From Candidatus Blautia intestinavium (GTDB lineage: Bacteria; Bacillota; Clostridia; Lachnospirales; Lachnospiraceae), in contig DXGV01000055.1 of the NCBI GenBank assembly GCA_019113745.1, forward strand, positions 1 to 44,026: a stretch of 44,026 bases of DNA, read 5' to 3'. The notes beneath the pieces were generated by a model that did not search any database, had not been told where the DNA came from, and was given only the letters and a program-made list of their open reading frames with translations. A program made the position numbers and the translations under genes. Below, one piece after another: positions 8,564 through 15,488 of the stretch (its first letter is position 1; each line of letters opens with the position of its first letter).

Positions 8564-9532
8564 TCAGGTGTCATTTTTTAAGACGCAGGCGGGAAAATCA
8601 CCGGGCTGGGGCAGAGTACGGTAGCGTTCCAGAACGGAACGGAGGTTTTCGATACAGGGGGAGGGGTATCTGCCGTGAAGAGTTTCGCCGGGCTTTTCCG
8701 GGCTCTCAGAAAACTTTTTCAGATAAACCAGCTTAAAGCTGCGGTTCCATTCTCCTGTCTCATAATGAAAAATCTTTACGGATCTGTGGCGTATCTCGTG
8801 TTTCAGAAGACGTTGGGAAATTACGGCAAGAGCGTTGTTGTGGATAACGGCGTTTAAGATCGTCCGGGGGCAGTTGGCTTCCCAGGAGGTCTGAATGTGG
8901 ATATTGTGGGCGGAAAGATACTGTTCAAACAGCTTTCTGGTTCCGCTGCCTTTTTCACGGACTGCGAATTTTCTTCCTTCCAGCTCGGAAGTATAGACAA
9001 TATCTTTTTCATAAAAATCATGATTTTTTCCACAGACAAGCACAAGAGAATCCTCCACAATAGGAACTGCGGTAAGTCTGGGAGATTCGATGGTTCCCTC
9101 CACCACCGCCGCGTCCAGCTCTTTGCGCAGAAGCTTCTGTTCAATTTCCGCAGTGTTGCTCACAAAGGAGTATATATCCATTTTAGGGCAGGCGGCCTCC
9201 AGGTCGGAGATCACGCTGGACATAAGGCAGGTTCCTACAGTCAGAGAAGAACCGATGCGCAGAGAAAGCCGTTCCTGGAATCGCTGCATGGAGAGCTCCA
9301 GACTGTCAAAGTTTCCTACGGCCATACGCGCAAGCTCCAGAAGCTGCCGGCCTTCCTCTGTGATAAAAAGTTTTTTGTGGAGGCGTTCAAACAGGGGCAC
9401 CTGATAATGGTTTTCCAGATCCCTGATGGCCTGGCTTACCGTGGGTTGCGTTAAGTACAGGCGGTTTGCAGCCGCACTCATAGATTTTGATTCCGCTACG
9501 GCGATGAAAATTTTCAGATGTCGGATCGTCAT
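8564..9532 (-). CDS. LysR-family transcriptional regulator
   Basis: 322 residues. The N-terminal winged helix-turn-helix (MTIRHLKIFIAVAESKSMS, then AAANRLYLTQPTVSQAIRDL, about residues 1-60) is typical LysR. The remainder is a periplasmic-binding-like effector domain (about 90-295). The start is supported by AGAAAGGAAG upstream on the minus strand. It is divergent from the sulfur-redox fusion gene across 217 bases holding ATAGAT repeats and a palindrome, the classical layout for a LysR activator with its target. By analogy with CysB/CysL it may sense a sulfur metabolite or redox signal; that is inference from the neighbour, not from the effector domain. The C-terminal tail after residue 295 is poorly conserved-looking. 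Confidence 0.93.
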   Translation of the reverse strand: MTIRHLKIFIAVAESKSMSAAANRLYLTQPTVSQAIRDLENHYQVPLFERLHKKLFITEEGRQLLELARMAVGNFDSLELSMQRFQERLSLRIGSSLTVGTCLMSSVISDLEAACPKMDIYSFVSNTAEIEQKLLRKELDAAVVEGTIESPRLTAVPIVEDSLVLVCGKNHDFYEKDIVYTSELEGRKFAVREKGSGTRKLFEQYLSAHNIHIQTSWEANCPRTILNAVIHNNALAVISQRLLKHEIRHRSVKIFHYETGEWNRSFKLVYLKKFSESPEKPGETLHGRYPSPCIENLRSVLERYRTLPQPGDFPACVLKNDT

Positions 9533-9602
9533 ATACAGCTTCCTTTCTTTTCATGGTATTTCCGGAAGAAACAGTACAGTTTCCGGTTCGGAGAAAATAT
9601 CC

Positions 9603-9653
9603 ATAGATTTTTTCAATACTATAGATTGTATTTTACAATTTCCATTTATAGAT
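9603..9653. promoter_or_regulatory. Candidate LysR operator: three ATAGAT repeats and a palindrome
   Basis: ATAGAT occurs at 9603-9608, 9621-9626 and 9648-9653 in the same orientation. ATTGTA (9625-9630) and TACAAT (9634-9639) form a perfect inverted repeat with a 3-base gap, fitting the T-N11-A form of LysR boxes. The cluster lies just upstream of, and overlaps, the -35 region of the divergent gene. Confidence 0.5.
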
Positions 9654-9668
9654 ATCAAGTATTATAAT
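9639..9668 (+). promoter_or_regulatory. Promoter of the sulfur-redox fusion gene
   Basis: The -10 is a perfect TATAAT at 9663-9668; the -35 is a weak TTTCCA at 9639-9644 with an 18-base spacer. A weak -35 under a LysR-type palindrome suits an activated promoter. The gene starts at 9750 after GAAAGGAG. Confidence 0.6.
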
Positions 9669-9749
9669 AGAATTCAGAGATTGGAAAATAAAAACATCCT
9701 GTCCTGATCAACGGTATATAAAACGATAATACGAAAGGAGAAATATACT

Positions 9750-12320
9750 ATGAAGTATGTAATTCTCGGCGGCGTGGCTGCCGGAACAAAGGCGGCTGCA
9801 AAGCTGAAGCGCTGCGACCGGAACGCGGAGGTAAAGGTATTTACCAAAGGCGAAGATATTTCCTATGCGGGATGCGGTCTGCCCTATTATATCGGAGGCG
9901 ATATTCCCTCCAGAGACGGACTGATCGTAAATACTCCGGCAAAATATTCCGGCCTGACAGGAGCGGAAGTTTATACAGGCTGCGAGGCCACTTCCATTGA
10001 CAGCGCTGCGAAGACTGTCTGTCTGAAGAAGAAATCCGGCGAGGAATTCACGGAAAACTATGACAGGCTGATCATTGCCACTGGAGCGGTTCCCTTTGTG
10101 CCTCAGATCGAGGGAATTACTCTTCCCGGCGTATTCTGTGTGCGGACGCCGGACGACGCCTCGGATATCCGCAGCTATGTGGAAGAAAAGAAGTGCCGCA
10201 GAGCAGTTGTATGCGGCGCGGGCTTTATCGGTCTTGAGGTTGCGGAAAATCTGATGGCTCAGGGGCTGGAAGTGACGGTGATCGACGCGGCTTCCCAGAT
10301 CACCCCCAACGCTTTTGACAAAGAGATGGCGGACTTTGCAAGGAAACAGTTAAAGGCTGCCGGTATGCGCGTGCTGACCTCCACCACCTTAAACGGTATT
10401 GAGGGAGAGGGAAAAGCGGAAAAAGTGATCACCGGAAACGGAACCCTGGCGGCTGATATTGTGATCGTAGCCATCGGCGTCCGTCCGGCTACCGGTTTCC
10501 TTGCGGATTCCGGACTGGAAATGTTCAAAGGTACCATACTTACAGACGCTCAGATGAAGACAAATCTTCCGGATGTTTACGCCGCAGGCGACTGTGCAAT
10601 GGTGAAAAACGCCATTACAGGACAGCCTCAGTGGTCCGCTATGGGTTCCACCGCCAATCTGGCCGCCCGTGCGATGGCGAAGGCCATGTACGGCAAGGGA
10701 AAGGGGTACGGCGGCTGCCTGGGAACAGGAGTCGTCCGTATGCTTCCAACTCTTAACGGAGGCCGTACCGGTCTTACGGAAGAGCAGGCGAAAGCAGCCG
10801 GGTATGAGACTTCCTCGGTGATCTGTGTGGTAGACGATAAAGCTCATTATTATCCGGGCGCGTCTTCCTTTGTGGTAAAACTTATTGCGGAGACTGCCAC
10901 AAGAAAGCTTCTGGGAATTCAGGTACTGGGAGCAGGGGCGGTAGATAAGATGACGGATATCGCAGTTGTGGGAATCTCACAGGGAATGAAGCTTGACGAT
11001 TTTGATACTCTTGACTTTGCATATGCGCCTCCCTTCTCCACGGCCATTCATCCCTTTGTCACCGCATGCTACATTCTGGAAAATAAGATTGACGGAGTGC
11101 TGGATTCCATGAGTCCGGCGGAATACGCGGCGGGAGCGGCGAAGGATTATACTGTGATCGACGTGCAGCCCCAGCAGACTGTGGCAAACGCTCTCTGGGT
11201 GGATCTTTCCAAAGTAGACGGGCCTGTTGAGGGGCTGGATAAGGATGCGAAGCTCCTTCTGGTATGCACCAAGGGCAAGAGAGGATACTTTCTCCAGAAT
11301 CGTCTGAAAGCCTGCGGATATACAAATACGAAGGTTCTGGAAGGCGGCGTGTATTTCAACGACGTAAAGGTTCCCCGCAATGGAAAGAAGCTTTCTCCGG
11401 CGGAGATCAAACGTGTAAAGGGTCTTGGCTGTCTTCAGGATAAGAGATATGACGACGTGTTTAACGTGCGTGTGATCACCAGAAACGGAAAACTGACTTC
11501 TGAGGAACAGCGCAAGGTTGCGGAAGCGGCAGAAAAGTTCGGCTCCGGCGAGGTGACTATGACGACCCGTCTGACGCTGGAGATCCAGGGAGTGCCGTAT
11601 GATAATCTGGACGCGGTGTTTGCCTTCCTGGAGGAAGCAGGGCTTGAGACCGGCGGCACAGGATCAAAAGTGCGCCCGGTGGTTTCCTGCAAAGGAACTA
11701 CCTGCCAGTACGGTCTGATCGATACTTTTGAGCTTTCTGAGAAACTGCATCAGCTATATTACATCGGATATCACGGTGTAGATCTGCCTCACAAATTTAA
11801 GATCGCAGTGGGAGGATGCCCGAATAACTGTGTAAAACCGAATCTGAACGATATCGGTATCATCGGGCAGCGCGTGCCGGAGATCGATCTTTCCAGGTGT
11901 AAAGGATGTAAGAAGTGCCAGGTACAGGATAACTGTCCCATCAAAGTAGCGAAGCTTGAAGACGGCAAGATCCGGATTCCGGAGGACGGCTGCAACCACT
12001 GCGGACGCTGTATCGGCAGATGCCCCTTTGGAGCTGTCAATGAATCGCTGACCGGATACAAGGTATATATCGGCGGCCGCTGGGGCAAGAAGGTTGCGGA
12101 AGGCCGGCCGCTGGATAAGATTTTTGCAACAGAGGAGGAAGTGATCGATCTGGTAGAACGGGCTATCCTTTTCTTCCGCGATGAGGGAATTTCCGGCGAG
12201 CGTTTTGCAGATACTATTGAGAGACTGGGATTTGACTATGTACAGGATAAGCTTCTGAACAGCAAAATCGACAAGAAGCAGATTCTGGAGAAAACAGTGA
12301 TCGGCGGAGCTACCTGCTGA
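9750..12320 (+). CDS. CoA-disulfide reductase / rhodanese / sirohaem Fe-S reductase fusion
   Basis: 856 residues in three modules. Residues 1-450 are an FAD/NAD(P)H oxidoreductase of the CoA-disulfide reductase type: dinucleotide motif ILGGVAAGTKAAAK at the start and active Cys42 in SYAGCGLPYY. Residues about 462-545 are a rhodanese domain with a complete catalytic loop CTKGKRG (Cys506). Residues about 560-790 resemble the AsrC/nitrite-sulfite reductase family: Cys647, Cys652, Cys690 and Cys694 (CX4C...CX3C) fit a sirohaem-coupled [4Fe-4S] site, and two ferredoxin clusters follow (Cys717/720/723/729 and 748/751/754/758). A tail of about 60 residues ends the protein. Inference: electrons from NAD(P)H reach a persulfide or sulfite within one chain, giving sulfide. 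The CoADR-rhodanese pair alone is known to reduce persulfides and polysulfides. Likely controlled by the divergent LysR protein. Substrate not proven. Confidence 0.88.
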   Translation: MKYVILGGVAAGTKAAAKLKRCDRNAEVKVFTKGEDISYAGCGLPYYIGGDIPSRDGLIVNTPAKYSGLTGAEVYTGCEATSIDSAAKTVCLKKKSGEEFTENYDRLIIATGAVPFVPQIEGITLPGVFCVRTPDDASDIRSYVEEKKCRRAVVCGAGFIGLEVAENLMAQGLEVTVIDAASQITPNAFDKEMADFARKQLKAAGMRVLTSTTLNGIEGEGKAEKVITGNGTLAADIVIVAIGVRPATGFLADSGLEMFKGTILTDAQMKTNLPDVYAAGDCAMVKNAITGQPQWSAMGSTANLAARAMAKAMYGKGKGYGGCLGTGVVRMLPTLNGGRTGLTEEQAKAAGYETSSVICVVDDKAHYYPGASSFVVKLIAETATRKLLGIQVLGAGAVDKMTDIAVVGISQGMKLDDFDTLDFAYAPPFSTAIHPFVTACYILENKIDGVLDSMSPAEYAAGAAKDYTVIDVQPQQTVANALWVDLSKVDGPVEGLDKDAKLLLVCTKGKRGYFLQNRLKACGYTNTKVLEGGVYFNDVKVPRNGKKLSPAEIKRVKGLGCLQDKRYDDVFNVRVITRNGKLTSEEQRKVAEAAEKFGSGEVTMTTRLTLEIQGVPYDNLDAVFAFLEEAGLETGGTGSKVRPVVSCKGTTCQYGLIDTFELSEKLHQLYYIGYHGVDLPHKFKIAVGGCPNNCVKPNLNDIGIIGQRVPEIDLSRCKGCKKCQVQDNCPIKVAKLEDGKIRIPEDGCNHCGRCIGRCPFGAVNESLTGYKVYIGGRWGKKVAEGRPLDKIFATEEEVIDLVERAILFFRDEGISGERFADTIERLGFDYVQDKLLNSKIDKKQILEKTVIGGATC

Positions 12321-12386
12321 TCTGTAAAAAAATATAAAGAACTGGGGATTTTGATCATTAAGAAATCATGAATCCAGAGATAAAAA

Positions 12387-12416
12387 GGCCGCCGGGGACA
12401 GACAGCTCCGGCGGCC
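12387..12416. terminator. Terminator shared by convergent genes
   Basis: GGCCGCCGG pairs with CCGGCGGCC around a short loop. The minus-strand side is followed by TTTTTATC, so it mainly ends the minus-strand acidic protein gene; on the + strand it is followed by only two T's but lies about 70 bases after the fusion gene. Confidence 0.75.
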
Positions 12417-12426
12417 TTATACAGTA

Positions 12427-12448
12427 CGGCGGGCGGCAGCGCCCGCCG
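12427..12448. other. Second GC-rich hairpin
   Basis: CGGCGGGCG and CGCCCGCCG form a perfect 9-pair stem with loop GCAG, immediately after the minus-strand stop codon. It has no T-run and may be a pause or transcript-protecting stem next to the true terminator. Confidence 0.5.
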
Positions 12449-12456
12449 GGCAAAAA

Positions 12457-12789
12457 TTATTCTTCTTCGTCAAGGACTTTTTCCGCATCAGAGGCTTCTC
12501 CGGCTTCTTCTACGGTTTCTTCCAGATCTTCGGCGGCTGTGTCCTCTGCTTCTGCCGCCGGCTGCTCCGCAGGCTCTTCATTTTCTTCCCAGGAAGCGAA
12601 AGCTTCGGAAGTTTCCTCCGGAGATTTTTTTTCTTCTTCAGAGTCCGGGGTGTTATCTTCAAAATCATCCTCGAAATCATAATCGTTCATAGGCTTCTTT
12701 TTCAGAGCCATAGCCGCAACAGCGCCTGCAACAGCCGCCGCAGCCGCACCTACAGCCACAAATCCCCAATACTTATTCATTTTTGCCAT
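12457..12789 (-). CDS. Small acidic membrane-anchored protein
   Basis: 110 residues with no family I recognise. A short basic N-terminus is followed by an alanine/valine-rich membrane segment (about residues 9-29, rich in AAAAAVAGAVAAMAL), then three lysines and a strongly acidic Glu/Asp/Ser tail to the end. This predicts one membrane pass with a disordered acidic tail; the lysines after the helix suggest the tail is inside the cell. The start (MAKMNKYWGF) follows AAAGGAG; a second Met at codon 4 is possible. It is a single-gene unit convergent with the fusion gene. Confidence 0.8.
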   Translation of the reverse strand: MAKMNKYWGFVAVGAAAAAVAGAVAAMALKKKPMNDYDFEDDFEDNTPDSEEEKKSPEETSEAFASWEENEEPAEQPAAEAEDTAAEDLEETVEEAGEASDAEKVLDEEE

Positions 12790-12937
12790 AATATGCTGCT
12801 CCTTTCAATCTTCTGGCCGGCAGGCCATTCTTTTTTCAAAATATCTGGTATCATTGTACTACTTTTCGGACGAAAAGGAAAGGGTGAATCTCATCATTCT
12901 TATGCAGGTTTTTTACAATGAATTTGCGAATTGCAGA

Positions 12938-12966
12938 TTGCGGTTTTTTTGCCGGCAGAGTATACT
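12938..12966 (+). promoter_or_regulatory. Promoter of the maf operon
   Basis: TTGCGG at 12938-12943 and TATACT at 12961-12966 with a 17-base spacer. The maf start is 34 bases further on. Confidence 0.65.
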
Positions 12967-12999
12967 GTAACAGAAAATGACGAAAAGGAATGAAAATTT

Positions 13000-13587
13000 A
13001 TGAGAAGAATCATACTTGCTTCCGCTTCTCCAAGACGCCGGGAGCTTTTGGAGCAGGCAGGAGTGGTTTTTGAGGTGCGTCCGGGAAACGGGGACGAAGT
13101 GATCAAAAGCCGGGATCCGGAAACGGTAGTAAAAGAGCTGTCGCGCCAGAAAGCGATCCAGGCAGTCTGCCCGGCGGATGAGGGGACGGTAATCCTGGGA
13201 GCGGACACGATCGTTGCCTTCGCGGGGAAAATACTTGGCAAGCCAGGAGACAGGGAGGATGCGGAAAAAACCCTGAAAATGCTTCAGGGGAACACTCACC
13301 AGGTATTTACAGGGGTGACGATCCTGGAAAAACGGGGAGGAGAATGGAAGGAAACGACTTTCGCGGAGCGTACAGACGTAACCTTCTATCCAGTATCAGA
13401 CGAGGAGATCAGAAGTTATGTAAAAACCGGAGAGCCTATGGATAAGGCCGGAAGCTACGGTATCCAGGGAAAATTCGGTATTTATGTGAAAGCGATCCGG
13501 GGGGAGTATTCCAATGTGGTGGGGCTTCCTGTGGGGAGACTTTTTTATGAAGCAAAGAAAATGGGAATTGAACTGAGAAAAAGATGA
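13000..13587 (+). CDS. maf: Maf nucleoside-triphosphate pyrophosphatase
   Basis: 195 residues, the usual length. The N-terminus IILASASPRRRELLEQAG is the Maf signature (SxSPRR), and the conserved blocks GADTIVAFAGKILGKP, NTHQVFTGV and DKAGSYGIQGKFG are all present. Maf proteins hydrolyse non-canonical or pyrimidine NTPs (dTTP/UTP or m7GTP subgroup) to monophosphates and pyrophosphate, and were linked to septum formation in Bacillus. The ribosome site is AAAAGGAA. First gene of a run with two HAD phosphatases; its stop overlaps the AGGAGG of the next gene, so the pair is translationally linked. Confidence 0.95.
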   Translation: MRRIILASASPRRRELLEQAGVVFEVRPGNGDEVIKSRDPETVVKELSRQKAIQAVCPADEGTVILGADTIVAFAGKILGKPGDREDAEKTLKMLQGNTHQVFTGVTILEKRGGEWKETTFAERTDVTFYPVSDEEIRSYVKTGEPMDKAGSYGIQGKFGIYVKAIRGEYSNVVGLPVGRLFYEAKKMGIELRKR

Positions 13588-13598
13588 GGAGGATGAAA

Positions 13599-14279
13599 AT
13601 GATCAGGGCATTTATATTTGATCTTGACGGAACGCTGGCAGATACACTGGAATCCATGGCATATGTGGCAAACGGGATCATGAAAAGGTTCGGGCTTTCA
13701 GAACTCCCTGTGGATAATTTCCGGTATTACAGCGGAGAGGGGGCGGAAATGCTGATCCGCCGCTGCCTGAAGGATGCCGGAGATCCAAAGCTCATTCATT
13801 TTGAGGAAGCGAGACGCCTGTACAGGGAAAAATTCGACGAGGATCCACTGTATAAGGTGACGCCTTATGATGGGATTCCTGAAACTTTAAAAGAAATGAA
13901 AAAAAGAGGCCTTAATCTGGCTGTCTGTTCCAATAAGCCGCATGAAGCGGCGGTAAAAGTGATCCATAAGCTTTTTGGCGACGAACTGGATCTGGTCATC
14001 GGACAGAGTGACAGGATCCGGAGAAAACCGGCTCCGGACGCGCCTTTGAAAGCAGCGGAGATTTTTGGGGTCCTGCCGGAGGAATGTATGTATGTAGGCG
14101 ACACCAAAACAGATATGGAAACAGGAAAAGCGGCGGGAATGTACACGATAGGCGCTTTGTGGGGATTCCGAGACAGGCAGGAGCTGGAGAGCAGCGGAGC
14201 GGACAAAGTTGCGGAAACACCAGAAGAATTACTGAAGATTTACGAGGAGCATAAAGATGATAAAATTAGTGGCAAGTGA
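13599..14279 (+). CDS. HAD-family phosphatase, phosphoglycolate-phosphatase-like
   Basis: 226 residues from this start. HAD motif I is DLDGTLADT near the N-terminus, motif II Ser lies in AVCSNKP, the motif III lysine is in RRKPAPDAP, and motif IV is YVGDTKTDMETGKAAG. A helical cap between motifs I and II places it in HAD subfamily I with Gph. I chose the ATG at 13599 because AGGAGG at 13587-13592 sits six bases upstream; ATGs at 13584 and 13593 lie before or against it. The substrate cannot be told from sequence; damaged sugar phosphates such as 2-phosphoglycolate are the usual guess. Confidence 0.9.
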   Translation: MIRAFIFDLDGTLADTLESMAYVANGIMKRFGLSELPVDNFRYYSGEGAEMLIRRCLKDAGDPKLIHFEEARRLYREKFDEDPLYKVTPYDGIPETLKEMKKRGLNLAVCSNKPHEAAVKVIHKLFGDELDLVIGQSDRIRRKPAPDAPLKAAEIFGVLPEECMYVGDTKTDMETGKAAGMYTIGALWGFRDRQELESSGADKVAETPEELLKIYEEHKDDKISGK

Positions 14280-15072
14280 TCTTGACGGGACGTTGCTTCT
14301 GAACGGCGCGCAGTCTCTCCCGGAAGAATTATTTCCGTTGATCAGAAAACTAAAAGAAAATAAAATCCTTTTTGTGGCTGCCAGCGGCCGCCAGTATCCG
14401 AATATGAGGCGGCTGTTTGCGCCGGTTCTGGAAGATATGGCGTTTATCTGTGAAAACGGGGCCATGGCGGTACAGAATGAAGAGGTGCTTTACCAGGACC
14501 GGTTTGATCCGGCTCTGACAAGAGAGATCGCGGAGGCGATCTATGAAAGGGAAGGAGCGGAATTTTCCTGCGCTACAAAAGATTTTTACTATATTATGCC
14601 AAAGACGCGCCATTTTCTGGAACTGATGACAGAGGTGGTAAAAACAGACTGCAGGGTGATCGACAGCTTTGATAAAATTACGGAACCGTGTATGAAACTG
14701 GCCGTATATGAAAAAAACGGGATCCAGGAGGAGTCCATCCGGTACTGGCAGGACCGATTTTCCGGCAGATGTACAGTTGTGACTTCCGGTTTTGCATGGG
14801 TAGATTTCATTCCTCTCGGAACAAATAAGGCGAAAGGGCTTGAAGTATACCAGAAACGTTTGGGCATCCGGCCGGAAGAATGTGTGGTTTTCGGCGACGA
14901 ATACAACGATATGGAAATGCTGAAGGCGACTCCTTACAGTTTCGCGATGGAACACGCGAAGCCGGGGGTGAAAAAAGCCGCGTCTTATACGGCGAAGCGC
15001 GTAGAGACAGTGCTGGAAGAACTGCTCAGGACAAAAGGAAACATGGAGGAGGCAATGAAAAATGTACAGTAA
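14257..15072 (+). CDS. Cof-type HAD phosphatase
   Basis: 271 residues, the usual length of Cof/YidA phosphatases. Motif I is SDLDGTLL, the Ser/Thr region is VAASGRQY, the lysine appears in GTNKAKGLEVY, and GDEYNDMEML is motif IV; the large cap sits between motifs II and III. It overlaps the previous HAD gene by 23 bases, with GAGGAG inside that gene as its ribosome site. Members dephosphorylate a range of sugar phosphates, nucleotides and vitamin B6 phosphates. The specific substrate is not visible. Confidence 0.93.
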   Translation: MIKLVASDLDGTLLLNGAQSLPEELFPLIRKLKENKILFVAASGRQYPNMRRLFAPVLEDMAFICENGAMAVQNEEVLYQDRFDPALTREIAEAIYEREGAEFSCATKDFYYIMPKTRHFLELMTEVVKTDCRVIDSFDKITEPCMKLAVYEKNGIQEESIRYWQDRFSGRCTVVTSGFAWVDFIPLGTNKAKGLEVYQKRLGIRPEECVVFGDEYNDMEMLKATPYSFAMEHAKPGVKKAASYTAKRVETVLEELLRTKGNMEEAMKNVQ

Positions 15073-15319
15073 AGAGTGTATACAGGTGTTTCTGAAGGAA
15101 CAGGGCCGTCTGTTTGACGAGCCGGTAGCAGAGACGGCTGAAGAAGCGGAGGAATTTCTGGAGGAATGTATGGCGGCGGAGGTGCGCTCTCTGAAAGAGG
15201 CGCGCAGATATCTTGACGAGTCAGGCGCGGATGTGGAAGGAATGTCTGATCAGGAGCTGGAAGAATCGGCGGAGGTCTTCCCGCTTCCATCAGGGGGCTA
15301 TCTGATCGTGGAAGGCTGA
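15062..15319 (+). CDS. Small conserved protein of unknown function
   Basis: 85 residues, acidic and predicted mostly helical (AETAEEAEEFLEECM, VRSLKEARRYLDESG), ending in a short strand-like LPSGGYLIVEG. I do not recognise a Pfam family. It overlaps the Cof gene by 11 bases and has GGAGG inside that gene, so it is the last gene of the maf operon. There is no signal peptide or membrane segment, so it is probably cytoplasmic. Confidence 0.75.
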   Translation: MYSKECIQVFLKEQGRLFDEPVAETAEEAEEFLEECMAAEVRSLKEARRYLDESGADVEGMSDQELEESAEVFPLPSGGYLIVEG

Positions 15320-15351
15320 AAAAAACGGAAAAAATGGAAGGAAAACAGAAA

Positions 15352-15381
15352 TTACATAGGCGACGCCTCCTGTGATATAAT
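15352..15381 (+). promoter_or_regulatory. Extended -10 promoter of the surface-protein gene
   Basis: TG at 15373-15374 followed by TATAAT at 15376-15381 is a full extended -10. The -35 is a weak TTACAT at 15352-15357 (18-base spacer). The leader to the start codon is about 100 bases. Confidence 0.7.
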
Positions 15382-15488
15382 AGGGATACCTACAAAGAGG
15401 TACGGAAAAGGAATCTTGTCCTGAAAAATATTATAGAATCACAGGTGAATGCAGGGGAGCTGCAGGAAGCCGAAAAGGAGGATGACTT

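Noticed and set aside
8897..9454. 185-codon + strand frame
   Set aside because: It is opposite the LysR gene and has no ribosome site or family features.
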